NCBI RefSeq assembly: GCF_000745345.1
Contig: NZ_JQNR01000005.1
Coordinates: 3,038,001-3,102,000, forward strand
Source: Actinacidiphila yeochonensis CN732
Lineage (GTDB): Bacteria > Actinomycetota > Actinomycetes > Streptomycetales > Streptomycetaceae
Reading direction: 5' to 3'
Length of the DNA: 64,000 nucleotides
Under the pieces are notes generated by a model, which was not told the origin of the DNA, made no database searches, and was given only the letters and a program-made list of their open reading frames with translations. Positions 43,515 through 52,176 of the stretch are shown here, piece after piece; position 1 is the stretch's first letter, and every line of letters starts with the position of its first letter. The translations under genes were made by a program, and so were the position numbers.

Positions 43515-45068
43515 GTGTTCGATACCCTTTCCGATCGCCTTGCGGACACCTTCAAGAGCCTGCGAGGCAAAGGGCGTCTGACCGAAGCGGACGTCGACGC
43601 CACAGCGCGGGAGATCCGTATCGCGCTGCTGGAAGCCGACGTCGCGCTCCCGGTCGTCCGGGCCTTCATCGCGAACGTCAAGCAGCGGGCGCTCGGTGCG
43701 GAGGTCTCCAAGGCGCTCAACCCCGGCCAGCAAGTGATCAAGATCGTCGACCAGGAGCTCGTGCAGATCCTGGGCGGCGAGACCCGGCGGCTGCGGTTCG
43801 CCAAGCAGCCGCCGACCGTGATCATGCTCGCCGGCCTCCAGGGCGCCGGCAAGACCACCCTGGCCGGCAAGCTCGGCCAGTGGCTGAAGAAGCAGGGCCA
43901 CACCCCGCTGCTGGTCGCCTGCGACCTCCAGCGCCCCAACGCGGTCAACCAGCTGTCGGTCGTCGCCGAGCGGGCCGGCGTCGCGGTCTTCGCGCCCGAG
44001 CCGGGCAACGGCGTGGGCGACCCGGTGAAGGTCGCGCAGGACTCGATCGCCTACGCCAGGACGCAGCAGTACGACGTGGTCGTCGTCGACACCGCGGGCC
44101 GGCTGGGCATCGACCAGGAGATGATGCGGCAGGCCGCGGACATCCGCGACGCCGTGCGGCCGGACGAGATCCTGTTCGTCGTCGACGCGATGATCGGCCA
44201 GGACGCGGTGAACACCGCGGAGGCGTTCCGCGACGGCGTCGGCTTCGACGGCGTGGTGCTCTCCAAGCTCGACGGCGACGCGCGCGGCGGCGCCGCCCTG
44301 TCGATCGCGCACGTGACCGGCAAGCAGATCATGTTCGCGTCGAACGGCGAGAAGCTCGACGACTTCGACGCCTTCCACCCCGACCGGATGGCCTCGCGCA
44401 TCCTCGGGATGGGCGACATGCTCACGCTGATCGAGCAGGCCGAGCAGACGCTCGACCGCGCCGAGGCCGAGAAGATGGCGGCCAAGCTCGCCAAGGGCCC
44501 CAAGGAGTTCACGCTCGACGACTTCCTGTCCCAGATGGAGCAGGTCCGCAAGATGGGCTCGCTCTCCAAGATCCTCGGCATGCTGCCGGGCATGGGGCAG
44601 ATCCGCGACCAGATCAACAGCCTGGACGAGCGCGACGTCGACCGCACCGCCGCGATCATCAAGTCCATGACCCCGGGCGAGCGCGCCGACCCGCACATCA
44701 TCAACGGCTCCCGCCGCGCCCGCATCGCGCGCGGCTCGGGCGTCGAGGTCAGCGCGGTGAAGAACCTGGTGGAGCGGTTCTTCGAGGCCCGCAAGATGAT
44801 GTCGCGGATGGCACAGGGCGGCGGCATGCCGGGGATGCCCGGGATGCCGGGCATGGGCGGCGCGGGCAAGCAGAAGAAGCAGCAGAAGCAGGCCAAGGGC
44901 CGGCGCCAGAGCGGCAACCCGCTGAAGCGCAAGGCCGAGGAGGAGGCCGCCGCCGCCCGCCGCGAGCAGCAGCAGAACGCGGCCGACGGCGAGGGCGGCA
45001 GCCCGTTCGGCCTGCCGGGCGGCAAGGACTTCGAGCTGCCCGACGACTTCAAGAAGTTCATGGGCTGA
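43515..45068 (+). CDS. ffh: Signal recognition particle protein Ffh
   Basis: 517-residue SRP GTPase. N domain from VFDTLSDRLADTFKSLRGKG; G domain P-loop GLQGAGKTTLAGKLGQWL near residue 108, DLQRPNAVNQL, DTAGRLGIDQEMM and SKLDGDARGGAALSIAHVTG; the M domain has QMEQVRKMGSLSKILGMLPG and a Met/Gly run GGGMPGMPGMPGMGG. The last 70 residues are a charged, Gln/Lys-rich extension typical of actinobacteria. GTG at 43515 is the conserved start. Followed by a perfect 17-bp terminator hairpin. Confidence 0.97.
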   Translation: MFDTLSDRLADTFKSLRGKGRLTEADVDATAREIRIALLEADVALPVVRAFIANVKQRALGAEVSKALNPGQQVIKIVDQELVQILGGETRRLRFAKQPPTVIMLAGLQGAGKTTLAGKLGQWLKKQGHTPLLVACDLQRPNAVNQLSVVAERAGVAVFAPEPGNGVGDPVKVAQDSIAYARTQQYDVVVVDTAGRLGIDQEMMRQAADIRDAVRPDEILFVVDAMIGQDAVNTAEAFRDGVGFDGVVLSKLDGDARGGAALSIAHVTGKQIMFASNGEKLDDFDAFHPDRMASRILGMGDMLTLIEQAEQTLDRAEAEKMAAKLAKGPKEFTLDDFLSQMEQVRKMGSLSKILGMLPGMGQIRDQINSLDERDVDRTAAIIKSMTPGERADPHIINGSRRARIARGSGVEVSAVKNLVERFFEARKMMSRMAQGGGMPGMPGMPGMGGAGKQKKQQKQAKGRRQSGNPLKRKAEEEAAAARREQQQNAADGEGGSPFGLPGGKDFELPDDFKKFMG

Positions 45069-45146
45069 GCGGGACGCGTCGGGCGGCCGGCCGGAGCCTC
45101 CGCGCCGGTCGGCCCGTCCGCACCGATGGCCGGTCCGTCCGCGTGG

Positions 45147-45185
45147 ACGGCGCCCCCGGTCCCGCGTCGGGACCGGGGGCGCCGT
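45147..45185 (+). terminator. ffh terminator
   Basis: Perfect 17-bp inverted repeat, ACGGCGCCCCCGGTCCC (45147-45163) and its complement at 45169-45185, with loop GCGTC, starting 78 bases after ffh. The DUF402 gene converges from the other side, so it may work in both directions. Confidence 0.75.
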
Positions 45186-45266
45186 GGCGTTCAGCGGGGC
45201 CGCGCCCGAACCGGGCCGCCGAGTTCGGACCGCCGGCCGGTCCAGCCGGGGCGAGCCGCGCGCGGG

Positions 45267-45788
45267 TCAGCGGGTGAGCTGCTCCAGCCCCCCGGCGCCG
45301 AGCGCGGCCCGCTCCAGCGCGTCCAGCGCGCGCACCGCGTTCCCGGCCGCTTCCGGGTCCCGCGCGGAGAGGCCGCTGGCCGCGAACTCGTCCTCGTCCA
45401 GTCGCCGTACGTCCGTACCGTCGGCCGACACCCACAGGTCGAGGTCCAGGTCCTCGGAGACGAGCACGCCGCCGTCGACGACGACCGGGCGCGTCACGTC
45501 GCAGTACCAGCCCTTCAGCTCGCCGCCGGCGGTCCTGACCTCCTTGACGGCATACCAGCGGTCCCGCCAGTAGTGCTCGGTGAAGACGTCCCCGGGCGCG
45601 AACACCGTGAAGCCGAAGTCCCGCGCCTCCGGCAGCGACCAGGGCGCGGTGACGGTCACCCGCCCCCCGTCGTCCGCCACTACCTCGGCGTCGTAACCGA
45701 CCTTCTCCCGCCCGGCCTTGACCAGGCGGACGAGGACCGGGGTACCGGGGAGCAGCGGCGCGGAGCCGCCGGGCGTGGCGAGGGGCAT
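45267..45788 (-). CDS. DUF402 domain protein
   Basis: 173-residue DUF402 protein. Conserved block: FTEHYWRDRWYAVKEV, GWYCDVTRPVVVDGGVLVSE and DLDLDLWVSADGT with the acidic metal-binding residues. Relatives include nucleoside diphosphatases such as Ntdp and the domain also fused to ribonucleases; the substrate here is unknown. ATG at 45788. Faces ffh tail-to-tail; its 5' side has a short spacer with repeated ATAGGTGG words. Confidence 0.82.
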   Translation of the reverse strand: MPLATPGGSAPLLPGTPVLVRLVKAGREKVGYDAEVVADDGGRVTVTAPWSLPEARDFGFTVFAPGDVFTEHYWRDRWYAVKEVRTAGGELKGWYCDVTRPVVVDGGVLVSEDLDLDLWVSADGTDVRRLDEDEFAASGLSARDPEAAGNAVRALDALERAALGAGGLEQLTR

Positions 45789-45966
45789 GCGGTCATCCTG
45801 GCCGAACCGCCGGGCCCCGGCCACCGAATACCCGGGCCGCCGCCCGGCGGTCGCACACCGGGCCCTTCCTGCCGCCAACCGTAGGACCGGCCCCCGCCCG
45901 CCTATAGGTGGCGGAAGGGGAGGACCCCATAGGTGGTTCAGCGATCTATGCGGGGTGCCCTGAGGC

Positions 45967-45992
45967 GCCTGAGGCATCCCGGTGCCTCGGGC
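45967..45992 (-). terminator. Terminator of the methyltransferase gene
   Basis: GCCTGAGGCA (45967-45976) pairs with TGCCTCGGGC (45983-45992) with one G-U pair and loop TCCCGG. It lies 36 bases downstream of the minus-strand methyltransferase stop. Confidence 0.55.
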
Positions 45993-46027
45993 TCCCGCCC
46001 CCGACGCCGCCGGGACGCGCCAGGAGC

Positions 46028-46923
46028 TCAAGCGGCCTCGTACGCCCGCTGCGGCCGGCTCACCGCCCGCGCCGGGGAGCCCGCCGGGCGGGCTATCAGG
46101 TACCGGAAGACGTTCTCCATCCGCACCGAGCCGTCGGGGCGCCGGTAGGGGTGCAGGGCCTCGGCGATCTCCTTGTCGACCTGGTGGTCGTCGGTCGCCG
46201 CGACCGCCGCGTCGAACAGCCCGGTGGACAGCAGCCCGCGCACCGCGCTGGCCAGGTCCGGGTAGCCGAAGGGGCACGACACCCGCCCCGAGCCGTCCGG
46301 CCGCAGGCCCGCCCGGCGCGCCACGTCCTCCAGGTCGTCGCGGCCGCTCAGCCGCGGCGCGGGCGCCGTGGCGCCGCGCGGCTCGGCCAGCCTGGTGGCC
46401 ACCTCCAGCACGCGGGCGGTCGCGCACCGCTCCGGCGGGCCCCAGCCGGCCAGCACCACCGCGCTGCCCGGGGGCGCCGCGCGGACCGCCGAGGCCAGCT
46501 CCGGGCCGAGCTCCTCGGTCGGGGCCGCCGGATCGAAGGCGGTGATCACGTCGTAACCGCCCGGCGCGGCCTCCCCGCCCTCCGGGGAGAGCACCCGCGC
46601 CAGATCGTCCGGCGCCTCGCGGGCCAGCAGCCGGGCGCGCCGGGCTGGCCCGGGCCGCCGCGCAGCGCGAGGCGCTCCCGGGCCAGCGCCAGCCGTCCCG
46701 TGTCGGTGTCGCAGCCGGTGACCCGGGCGCCCCGGGACGCCGCGAGGAGCAGGGCCAGTCCGGTCCCGCAGCCCAGGCCGAGCAGCCGGGTCCGGGAGCC
46801 GACCTCCAGCCGGTCGTAGACCGTCTCGTAGAGCGGGACCAGCATCCGCTCCTGAATCTCCGCCCAGTCCCGTGTCCTGGCCTCCGTGCCGGGCCTCGGT
46901 CCGCGATGGAGCGTAGGTGCCAT
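46028..46923 (-). pseudogene. SAM-dependent methyltransferase, frameshifted
   Basis: From ATG 46923 one frame encodes MAPTLHRGPRPG, the helix ERMLVPLYETVYDRLEVG, and the SAM-binding motif LLGLGCGTGLALLLAASRG, VTGCDTDTGRLALARERL. Around 46631-46665 coding shifts by one base, after which the frame continues DDLARVLSPEGG, GYDVITAFDPAAP, PPGSAVVLAGWGPPERC and ends at 46028. Corrected length is about 298 residues, normal for a class I methyltransferase. The break is in a run of GC-only bases. Substrate unknown. Divergent from proS. Confidence 0.78.
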
Positions 46924-47181
46924 GAAAGCCCCCAACAGCTGACGGGATCGCCGTTCGTACGCCTGGGGTTGCGGGTGCGGGGCAGCCACGGAGGTCTCGT
47001 GCGCGCCGCACTCGTCCCGAAAGCCAGAGAACTCCGGAACCGGCCGCCCGTCCAGAGGGCGCGTGGAGCGTTCTCGTGAACTTCCCGCTACGGCGGTGTT
47101 ACCCGCCGTCCGGCCCCCCGGGGGCACATCAGGGGACGGACCGATTCACGCTGCGGCGGCGCCGGGCCGTACCATCACCCC

Positions 47182-48594
47182 ATGGCAAAGGCTCCCGTTC
47201 TCACCCCCCAGGCGGACGACTTCCCGCGCTGGTACCAGGACCTGATCAACAAGGCCGAACTCGCCGACAACGGCCCGGTCCGCGGCACCATGGTGATCAG
47301 GCCGTACGGATACGGCCTGTGGGAGCGGATGCAGGCCGACATGGACGCGCGGATCAAGGGCGTCGGCGCGCAGAACGCCTACTTCCCGCTCTTCATCCCG
47401 CAGTCGTACCTGACGCGCGAGGCCGAGCACGTGGAGGGCTTCGCGCCGGAGCTGGCGGTCGTCACCCACGGCGGCGGCAAGGAGCTGGAGGAGCCGATCG
47501 TCGTCCGGCCCACCTCCGAGACGATCATCAACGAGTACTTCTCCAAGTGGGTGCAGAGCTACCGCGACCTGCCGCTGCTGATCAACCAGTGGGCCAACGT
47601 GGTCCGCTGGGAGCTGCGCCCGCGGCTGTTCCTGCGCACCACCGAGTTCCTGTGGCAGGAGGGCCACACCGCGCACGCCACCGAGCAGGACGCGCGCGAG
47701 TTCGCCTCCCGCATCCAGCGCGACGTCTACGCGGACTTCATGCGGAACGTCCTGGCGATGGACGTGGTGCTGGGCCGCAAGACCGCCAAGGAGCGGTTCG
47801 CCGGAGCCACCAACACCCTCACCCTTGAGGGCATGATGGGCGACGGCAAGGCGCTCCAGCTGGGCACCAGCCACGAGCTCGGCCAGAACTTCGCCAAGGC
47901 GTTCAACACCTCCTACCTGTCCAAGGACGGCGCCCAGGAGCACGTGTGGCAGACGTCCTGGGGCAGCACGACGCGGATGATCGGCGCCCTGGTGATGATG
48001 CACGGCGACGACAACGGCCTGCGGGTCCCGCCGCAGTTGGCGCACGTCCAGGTCGTGGTGCTGGCGATCAAGGGCGACGACGCCGTGGTGGCCAAGGTCC
48101 AGGAGGTCGGTGAGAAGCTGCGCGAGGCGGGTCTGCGGGTGGTCGTCGACGACCGCACCGACACCCCCTTCGGGCGGCGTGCCGTGGACTGGGAGCTCAA
48201 GGGCGTCCCGGTGCGGGTCGAGATCGGTCCGCGCGACCTGGAGTCGGGCACCGCGATGCTCGCCCGCCGCATTCCGGGCGGCAAGGCGCCGGTGGAGCTC
48301 GACGCGCTGGCCGGCCTGCTGCCCAAGGTGCTGGAGGAGGACCAGGCGCAGCTGCTGCGGGAGTCCAGCGACCGGCGGCTGGCGCGGACGGTCGACGTGG
48401 CCACCATCGAGGAGGCCGCGGAGGCCGCCGCCACCGGCTGGGCCCGCATCCCGTGGGCCGACCTCGGCCCCGAGGGTGAGGCCAAGCTCGCCGAGCAGGG
48501 CGTCTCCGTGCGCTGCCTGGTCGCCGCCGACGGCTCCGTCCCGCAGTCCGACGACGAGCCCGGCGCGCTGGCGATCGTGGCCCGCGCCTACTGA
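47182..48594 (+). CDS. proS: Prolyl-tRNA synthetase, archaeal/eukaryotic type (ProS type 3)
   Basis: 470-residue class II synthetase, the short form without the bacterial editing insert: N-terminal DFPRWYQDLINKAELADNGP, motif 2 region EPIVVRPTSETIINEYFSKW and RTTEFLWQEGHTAHAT, motif 3 MMGDGKALQLGTSHELGQNF, then anticodon domain (VVLAIKGDD, LREAGLRVVVDDRTDTPFG, VELKGVP-like WELKGVPVRVEIGPRDLESG). Bacterial-type ProRS is about 565 residues with an INS domain; this one is not. Whether it is the sole ProRS cannot be told from this window. Ends with a 16-bp terminator hairpin. Confidence 0.95.
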   Translation: MAKAPVLTPQADDFPRWYQDLINKAELADNGPVRGTMVIRPYGYGLWERMQADMDARIKGVGAQNAYFPLFIPQSYLTREAEHVEGFAPELAVVTHGGGKELEEPIVVRPTSETIINEYFSKWVQSYRDLPLLINQWANVVRWELRPRLFLRTTEFLWQEGHTAHATEQDAREFASRIQRDVYADFMRNVLAMDVVLGRKTAKERFAGATNTLTLEGMMGDGKALQLGTSHELGQNFAKAFNTSYLSKDGAQEHVWQTSWGSTTRMIGALVMMHGDDNGLRVPPQLAHVQVVVLAIKGDDAVVAKVQEVGEKLREAGLRVVVDDRTDTPFGRRAVDWELKGVPVRVEIGPRDLESGTAMLARRIPGGKAPVELDALAGLLPKVLEEDQAQLLRESSDRRLARTVDVATIEEAAEAAATGWARIPWADLGPEGEAKLAEQGVSVRCLVAADGSVPQSDDEPGALAIVARAY

Positions 48595-48616
48595 GACCGG
48601 ACGGTCCGCGACCGGA

Positions 48617-48654
48617 CCGCTCGCACCCGGCCGGCCGCGGCCGGGTGCGAGCGG
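48617..48654 (+). terminator. proS terminator
   Basis: Perfect 16-bp stem, CCGCTCGCACCCGGCC (48617-48632) and its complement at 48639-48654, loop GGCCGC, 22 bases after the proS stop. The next 230 bases up to 48885 contain an AT-richer stretch around 48780-48840 that is probably the promoter of the SprT-like gene. Confidence 0.78.
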
Positions 48655-48885
48655 TGCCGGGAAACGGGCCGCTCGCGCCGAACAACCGCATACGCCACGG
48701 CTTGTCGGGGATCATCCCTGATTGGGGCGGGTGTGCTGGGATCTCAGGAGTTTCCTCCGGTCCCTCCGCACCCGCCCTTCGTCATGCGTATCCATGCGCA
48801 TCGATCCGGAACTGACCGATCAGTGCAAATTAAATGGGCTAGCCCGGAATCGGAACACCAGCGCCGCCCTGCTCGTTGTCACGTC

Positions 48886-49476
48886 GTGAGCACGACACCA
48901 CCTGTCCTCGCCGCCGAGCTTGCAGTCGCCTGGGCCGATATCCAACGGCACCACCCCGAACTGCCCGATCTGGCCGCCCCGGAGTCACTGATCGGAGAGT
49001 CCTCGTCCGCCTGCGGGACCGAGCTCTCCTTCGAACGCCTGCTGCACGAGGCCGTCCACGGAATCGCCGCCGCCCGCGGTATCCGCGACACCTCGCGGGC
49101 GGGCCGCTACCACAACCGCCGCTTCCTGGCGATCGCCGACGAGATGGGCCTCGACCACGCCGACGAGCCGCATCCCAGCAGCGGCTTCTCACTCGTCGTG
49201 ATGCGCCCGGACACCCGTAAGCGCTACCGCTCCACCATCGAACGCCTCCAGCGGGCCCTCAAGGCGCACACCGCCGCCACCAGTGCCGACACCGGCCGCT
49301 CCTTCCGCGGGCCGGCCGCCCGCCACGGGTCGTCCGGTGGCGGGGTGCGCGTCAAGGCGGTCTGCGACTGCGGGCGCAACGTGCGCGTGGTGCCCTCGGT
49401 GCTGGCGCAGGCGCCCATCATGTGCGGTGCCTGCGGCCAGCCCTTCCGCATCCCCGAGGTCGTGGGTGTCGGCTGA
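48886..49476 (+). CDS. SprT-like zinc metallopeptidase domain protein
   Basis: 196-residue protein. HEAVHGIAAARG near residue 55 is an HExxH zinc-protease motif, followed by the helix and third-ligand region SRAGRYHNRRFLAIADEMGL. The C-terminal 45 residues form a four-Cys zinc ribbon (VCDCGRNVRVV ... MCGACGQPFRIPE). HExxH plus zinc ribbon is the SprT/Spartan layout, which in other organisms cuts DNA-protein crosslinks, but sequence outside these motifs is divergent, so this is a domain-level call. GTG at 48886 (MSTTPPVLAAELAVAWADIQ); no signal peptide, so cytoplasmic. It lies just upstream of rpsP. Confidence 0.7.
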   Translation: MSTTPPVLAAELAVAWADIQRHHPELPDLAAPESLIGESSSACGTELSFERLLHEAVHGIAAARGIRDTSRAGRYHNRRFLAIADEMGLDHADEPHPSSGFSLVVMRPDTRKRYRSTIERLQRALKAHTAATSADTGRSFRGPAARHGSSGGGVRVKAVCDCGRNVRVVPSVLAQAPIMCGACGQPFRIPEVVGVG

Positions 49477-49622
49477 CTGTGGCATTATGGTCAGCTGAGA
49501 ACTCGACAGCCGTGCAGGAACCCTCTCTCCTTCGGCTGACGCGTCCACCGGGCACCGCCTCCCACAACCCCACGTGGGCTTCGGCACGCCCAAACACGTC
49601 AACACCAGGAGAACCCACTCCC

Positions 49623-50072
49623 GTGGCAGTCAAGATCAAGCTGAAGCGTCTGGGCAAGATCCGTTCGCCTCACTACCGCATCATCGTCGCCGACGCTCGC
49701 ACCCGCCGTGACGGCCGGGCGATCGAGGAGATCGGCCTGTACCACCCGGTGCAGAACCCCTCGCTCATCCAGGTCGACTCCGAGCGCGCGCAGCACTGGC
49801 TCTCGGTCGGCGCCCAGCCGACGGAGCCGGTCCTCGCGATCCTGAAGCTCACCGGCGACTGGCAGAAGTTCAAGGGCGAGCCCGCGCCGGCCCCGCTGCT
49901 CCAGCCGGAGCCGAAGGCCGACAAGCGCGCGCTGTTCGAGGCCGCTGCCAAGGACACCGCCGACGAGCCCAAGGGCGAGGCGATCACCCCGAAGGCGAAG
50001 AAGGCCGACAAGGCTGAGAAGAAGGCCGAGGACGCCGAGGCTGCCGCCCCGGCCGAGTCCACCGAGGCCTGA
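49623..50072 (+). CDS. rpsP: 30S ribosomal protein S16
   Basis: 149-residue S16. The core is the first 80 residues (AVKIKLKRLGKIRSPHYRII, DARTRRDGRAIEEIGLYHP). The remaining 65 residues are a Lys/Glu/Ala-rich tail present in actinobacterial S16. GTG at 49623 with ACCAGGAGAACC upstream. First gene of rpsP-khpA-rimM-trmD-rplS, the conserved ribosome maturation operon. Confidence 0.97.
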   Translation: MAVKIKLKRLGKIRSPHYRIIVADARTRRDGRAIEEIGLYHPVQNPSLIQVDSERAQHWLSVGAQPTEPVLAILKLTGDWQKFKGEPAPAPLLQPEPKADKRALFEAAAKDTADEPKGEAITPKAKKADKAEKKAEDAEAAAPAESTEA

Positions 50073-50074
50073 GC

Positions 50075-50314
50075 GTGCTTGAGGAGGCCCTTGAGCACCT
50101 GGTGAAGGGCATCGTCGACAACCCCGACGATGTGCAGGTCGACATGCGCACCCTGCGCCGCGGCAGCGTGCTGGAGGTCCGGGTCCACCCCGACGACCTC
50201 GGCAAGGTGATCGGGCGCAACGGCCGGACGGCGCGTGCTCTGCGCACCGTCGTCGGCGCGCTCGGCGGGCGGGGTGTCCGCGTCGACCTGGTCGACGTCG
50301 ACCAGGTGCGCTGA
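50075..50314 (+). CDS. khpA: KH-domain RNA-binding protein KhpA
   Basis: 79-residue single KH domain; the GxxG loop is VIGRNGRTARALRTVV and strand LEVRVHPDDLGK precedes it. KhpA partners with KhpB/Jag in other Gram-positive bacteria and affects cell size and RNA stability. GTG start two bases after rpsP, with GAGGAGG inside the first codons; the rpsP 3' end supplies the ribosome site. Followed by a strong hairpin. Confidence 0.93.
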   Translation: MLEEALEHLVKGIVDNPDDVQVDMRTLRRGSVLEVRVHPDDLGKVIGRNGRTARALRTVVGALGGRGVRVDLVDVDQVR

Positions 50315-50332
50315 CGGTCGCCAGCTTCTTCA

Positions 50333-50370
50333 CGTCCGGGCCGGAGGCGGCTTCGCCTCCGGCCCGGACG
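50333..50370 (+). terminator. Strong hairpin inside the rpsP-rplS operon
   Basis: Perfect 17-bp stem (50333-50349 with 50354-50370) with tetraloop GCTT, 18 bases after khpA and 178 before rimM. It could terminate or attenuate, separating abundant rpsP mRNA from the lower-demand rimM-trmD, or be an mRNA processing site. Confidence 0.7.
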
Positions 50371-50548
50371 CGTCTGGGCCCACCGGGCCGCACGCCGGAC
50401 GCCCCGCCGGGCCCCTCGGGACCTGGCGGGGCTCCGCCGACGTCTCGCCGAGCCGGGCCGTCCCGGACGGCGCCGACGCGCCCCACCGGCTCCCGGCCCT
50501 CCGGGCCTCCTCCCATCCGCCTCCTCCACACCGGGAGTTGAACCACCC

Positions 50549-51175
50549 GTGCAGCTCGTAGTCGGCCGGATCGGCCGCGCCCACGGCATCAAGGGCGAGG
50601 TCAGCGTCGATGTGCGCACCGACGAGCCGGAACTGCGGCTCGCCCCCGGAGCCGTCCTCGCCACCGACCCCGCCTCCACCGGGCCGCTCACCATCGCCAC
50701 CGGCCGGGTCCACAGCGGCCGGCTGATGCTGCGCTTCGAGGGTGTCACCGACCGCAACGGCGCCGAGGCGCTGCGCGGCACCCTCCTCATCGCCGAGGTC
50801 GACCCGGAGGAGACCCCCGAGGACCCCGAGGAGTTCTACGACCACCAGCTCGTCGACCTCGACGTCGTGACCGTCGACGGCCGCGAGGTCGGACGGATCG
50901 CCGAGATCTCCCACCTGCCCTACCACGATCTCCTCGTGGTGCGGCGCCCCGACGGCGGCGAGGTGCTGGTGCCCTTCGTCGCCGAGATCGTGCCCGAGAT
51001 CGACCTGGAGGAGCAGCGGGCCGTCATCGACCCCCCTCCTGGGCTGCTCGACGACGCCGCGGCCGAGGTCGCCGGCTCCCGCGACGAGGCGCCTCGCCAG
51101 GACTCCGGCACGGCCCAGGACGGGACGGCGGACGCCGACGGCAAGGCCGCCGCGGATGTCGAGGACGGCTCCTGA
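50549..51175 (+). CDS. rimM: Ribosome maturation factor RimM
   Basis: 208-residue 16S processing factor. N-terminal domain MQLVVGRIGRAHGIKGEVSV and VRTDEPELRLAPG; PRC-barrel domain from EFYDHQLVDLDVVTVDGREV to VPFVAEIVPEIDLEEQRAVI. The last 40 residues are an Ala/Asp-rich tail. GTG at 50549. One base separates its stop from the trmD ATG. Confidence 0.95.
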   Translation: MQLVVGRIGRAHGIKGEVSVDVRTDEPELRLAPGAVLATDPASTGPLTIATGRVHSGRLMLRFEGVTDRNGAEALRGTLLIAEVDPEETPEDPEEFYDHQLVDLDVVTVDGREVGRIAEISHLPYHDLLVVRRPDGGEVLVPFVAEIVPEIDLEEQRAVIDPPPGLLDDAAAEVAGSRDEAPRQDSGTAQDGTADADGKAAADVEDGS

Positions 51176-51176
51176 C

Positions 51177-51998
51177 ATGCGGATCGACGTCGTCACGATC
51201 TTCCCCGAGTACCTCGAACCGCTGAACGTCTCCCTGGTCGGCAAGGCCCGCAGCACCGGACGCCTCGACGTCCGGGTGCACGACCTGCGCTCCTGGGCAC
51301 ACGACCGGCACAACACCGTGGACGACACGCCCTACGGTGGCGGCCCCGGCATGGTGATGATGACCGGCCCCTGGGGCGAGGCCCTCGACGACACCCTCGC
51401 CGACGGCTACGAGCAGGGCGCGTCCCAGCCCGCCCTGGTGGTGCCCACGCCCAGCGGCCGTCCGTTCACCCAGGCCCTGGCGGTCGAGCTCTCCGCCCGG
51501 CCCTGGCTGGTGTTCGCCCCCGCCCGCTACGAGGGCATCGACTCCCGGGTGACGGCGGAGTACGCCACCCGCATGCCGGTGTACGAGGTCTCCATCGGCG
51601 ACTACGTGCTGGCCGGGGGCGAGGCCGCGGTCCTGGTCGTCACCGAGGCCGTGGCGCGGCTGCTGCCCGGGGTCCTGGGCAACGCCGCCTCGCACGCCGA
51701 CGACTCCTTCGCGCCCGGGGCCATGGCCGACCTCCTGGAGGGCCCGGTCTACACCAAGCCCCCGGTGTGGCGCGGCCGCGACATCCCCGAGGTGCTGCTC
51801 AGCGGCCACCACGGCAGGATCGCCCGCTGGCGCCGCGACGAGGCGTTCCGCCGCACCGCCGCCCACCGCCCGGACCTGATCGAGCGGGCCGACCCGGCCG
51901 CCTTCGACCGCAAGGACCGCGAGATGCTCTCCATCCTGGGCTGGCAACCCGGACCCGACGGCCGATTTGGGCGCAACCCCGACGCCGTGGAAGAATGA
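51177..51998 (+). CDS. trmD: tRNA (guanine37-N1)-methyltransferase TrmD
   Basis: 273-residue trefoil-knot methyltransferase preventing +1 frameshifting at proline codons. Signature MRIDVVTIFPEYLEPLNVSL, VDDTPYGGGPGMVMM, RYEGIDSRV, the knot YEVSIGDYVLAGGEAAVLVV and LSGHHGRIARWRRDEA. ATG at 51177, one base after the rimM stop (TGACATG), chosen over an upstream in-frame start. Confidence 0.97.
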   Translation: MRIDVVTIFPEYLEPLNVSLVGKARSTGRLDVRVHDLRSWAHDRHNTVDDTPYGGGPGMVMMTGPWGEALDDTLADGYEQGASQPALVVPTPSGRPFTQALAVELSARPWLVFAPARYEGIDSRVTAEYATRMPVYEVSIGDYVLAGGEAAVLVVTEAVARLLPGVLGNAASHADDSFAPGAMADLLEGPVYTKPPVWRGRDIPEVLLSGHHGRIARWRRDEAFRRTAAHRPDLIERADPAAFDRKDREMLSILGWQPGPDGRFGRNPDAVEE

Positions 51999-52176
51999 CC
52001 CGCTGCGGCCCGTACGGCTCCGCGCCCCTGCCACAGGGGGAACGACGCCGACCGCACCGGACGCCGCAGCACCGCAGTACCCTCCATTCGCGACCGAGCC
52101 GCGTCCCAAGGACGCCCGCCCGGTATGACCGCCGTCGATGACCTGTGGCATCGGCGAGGAAGTGAAACGAACGACC

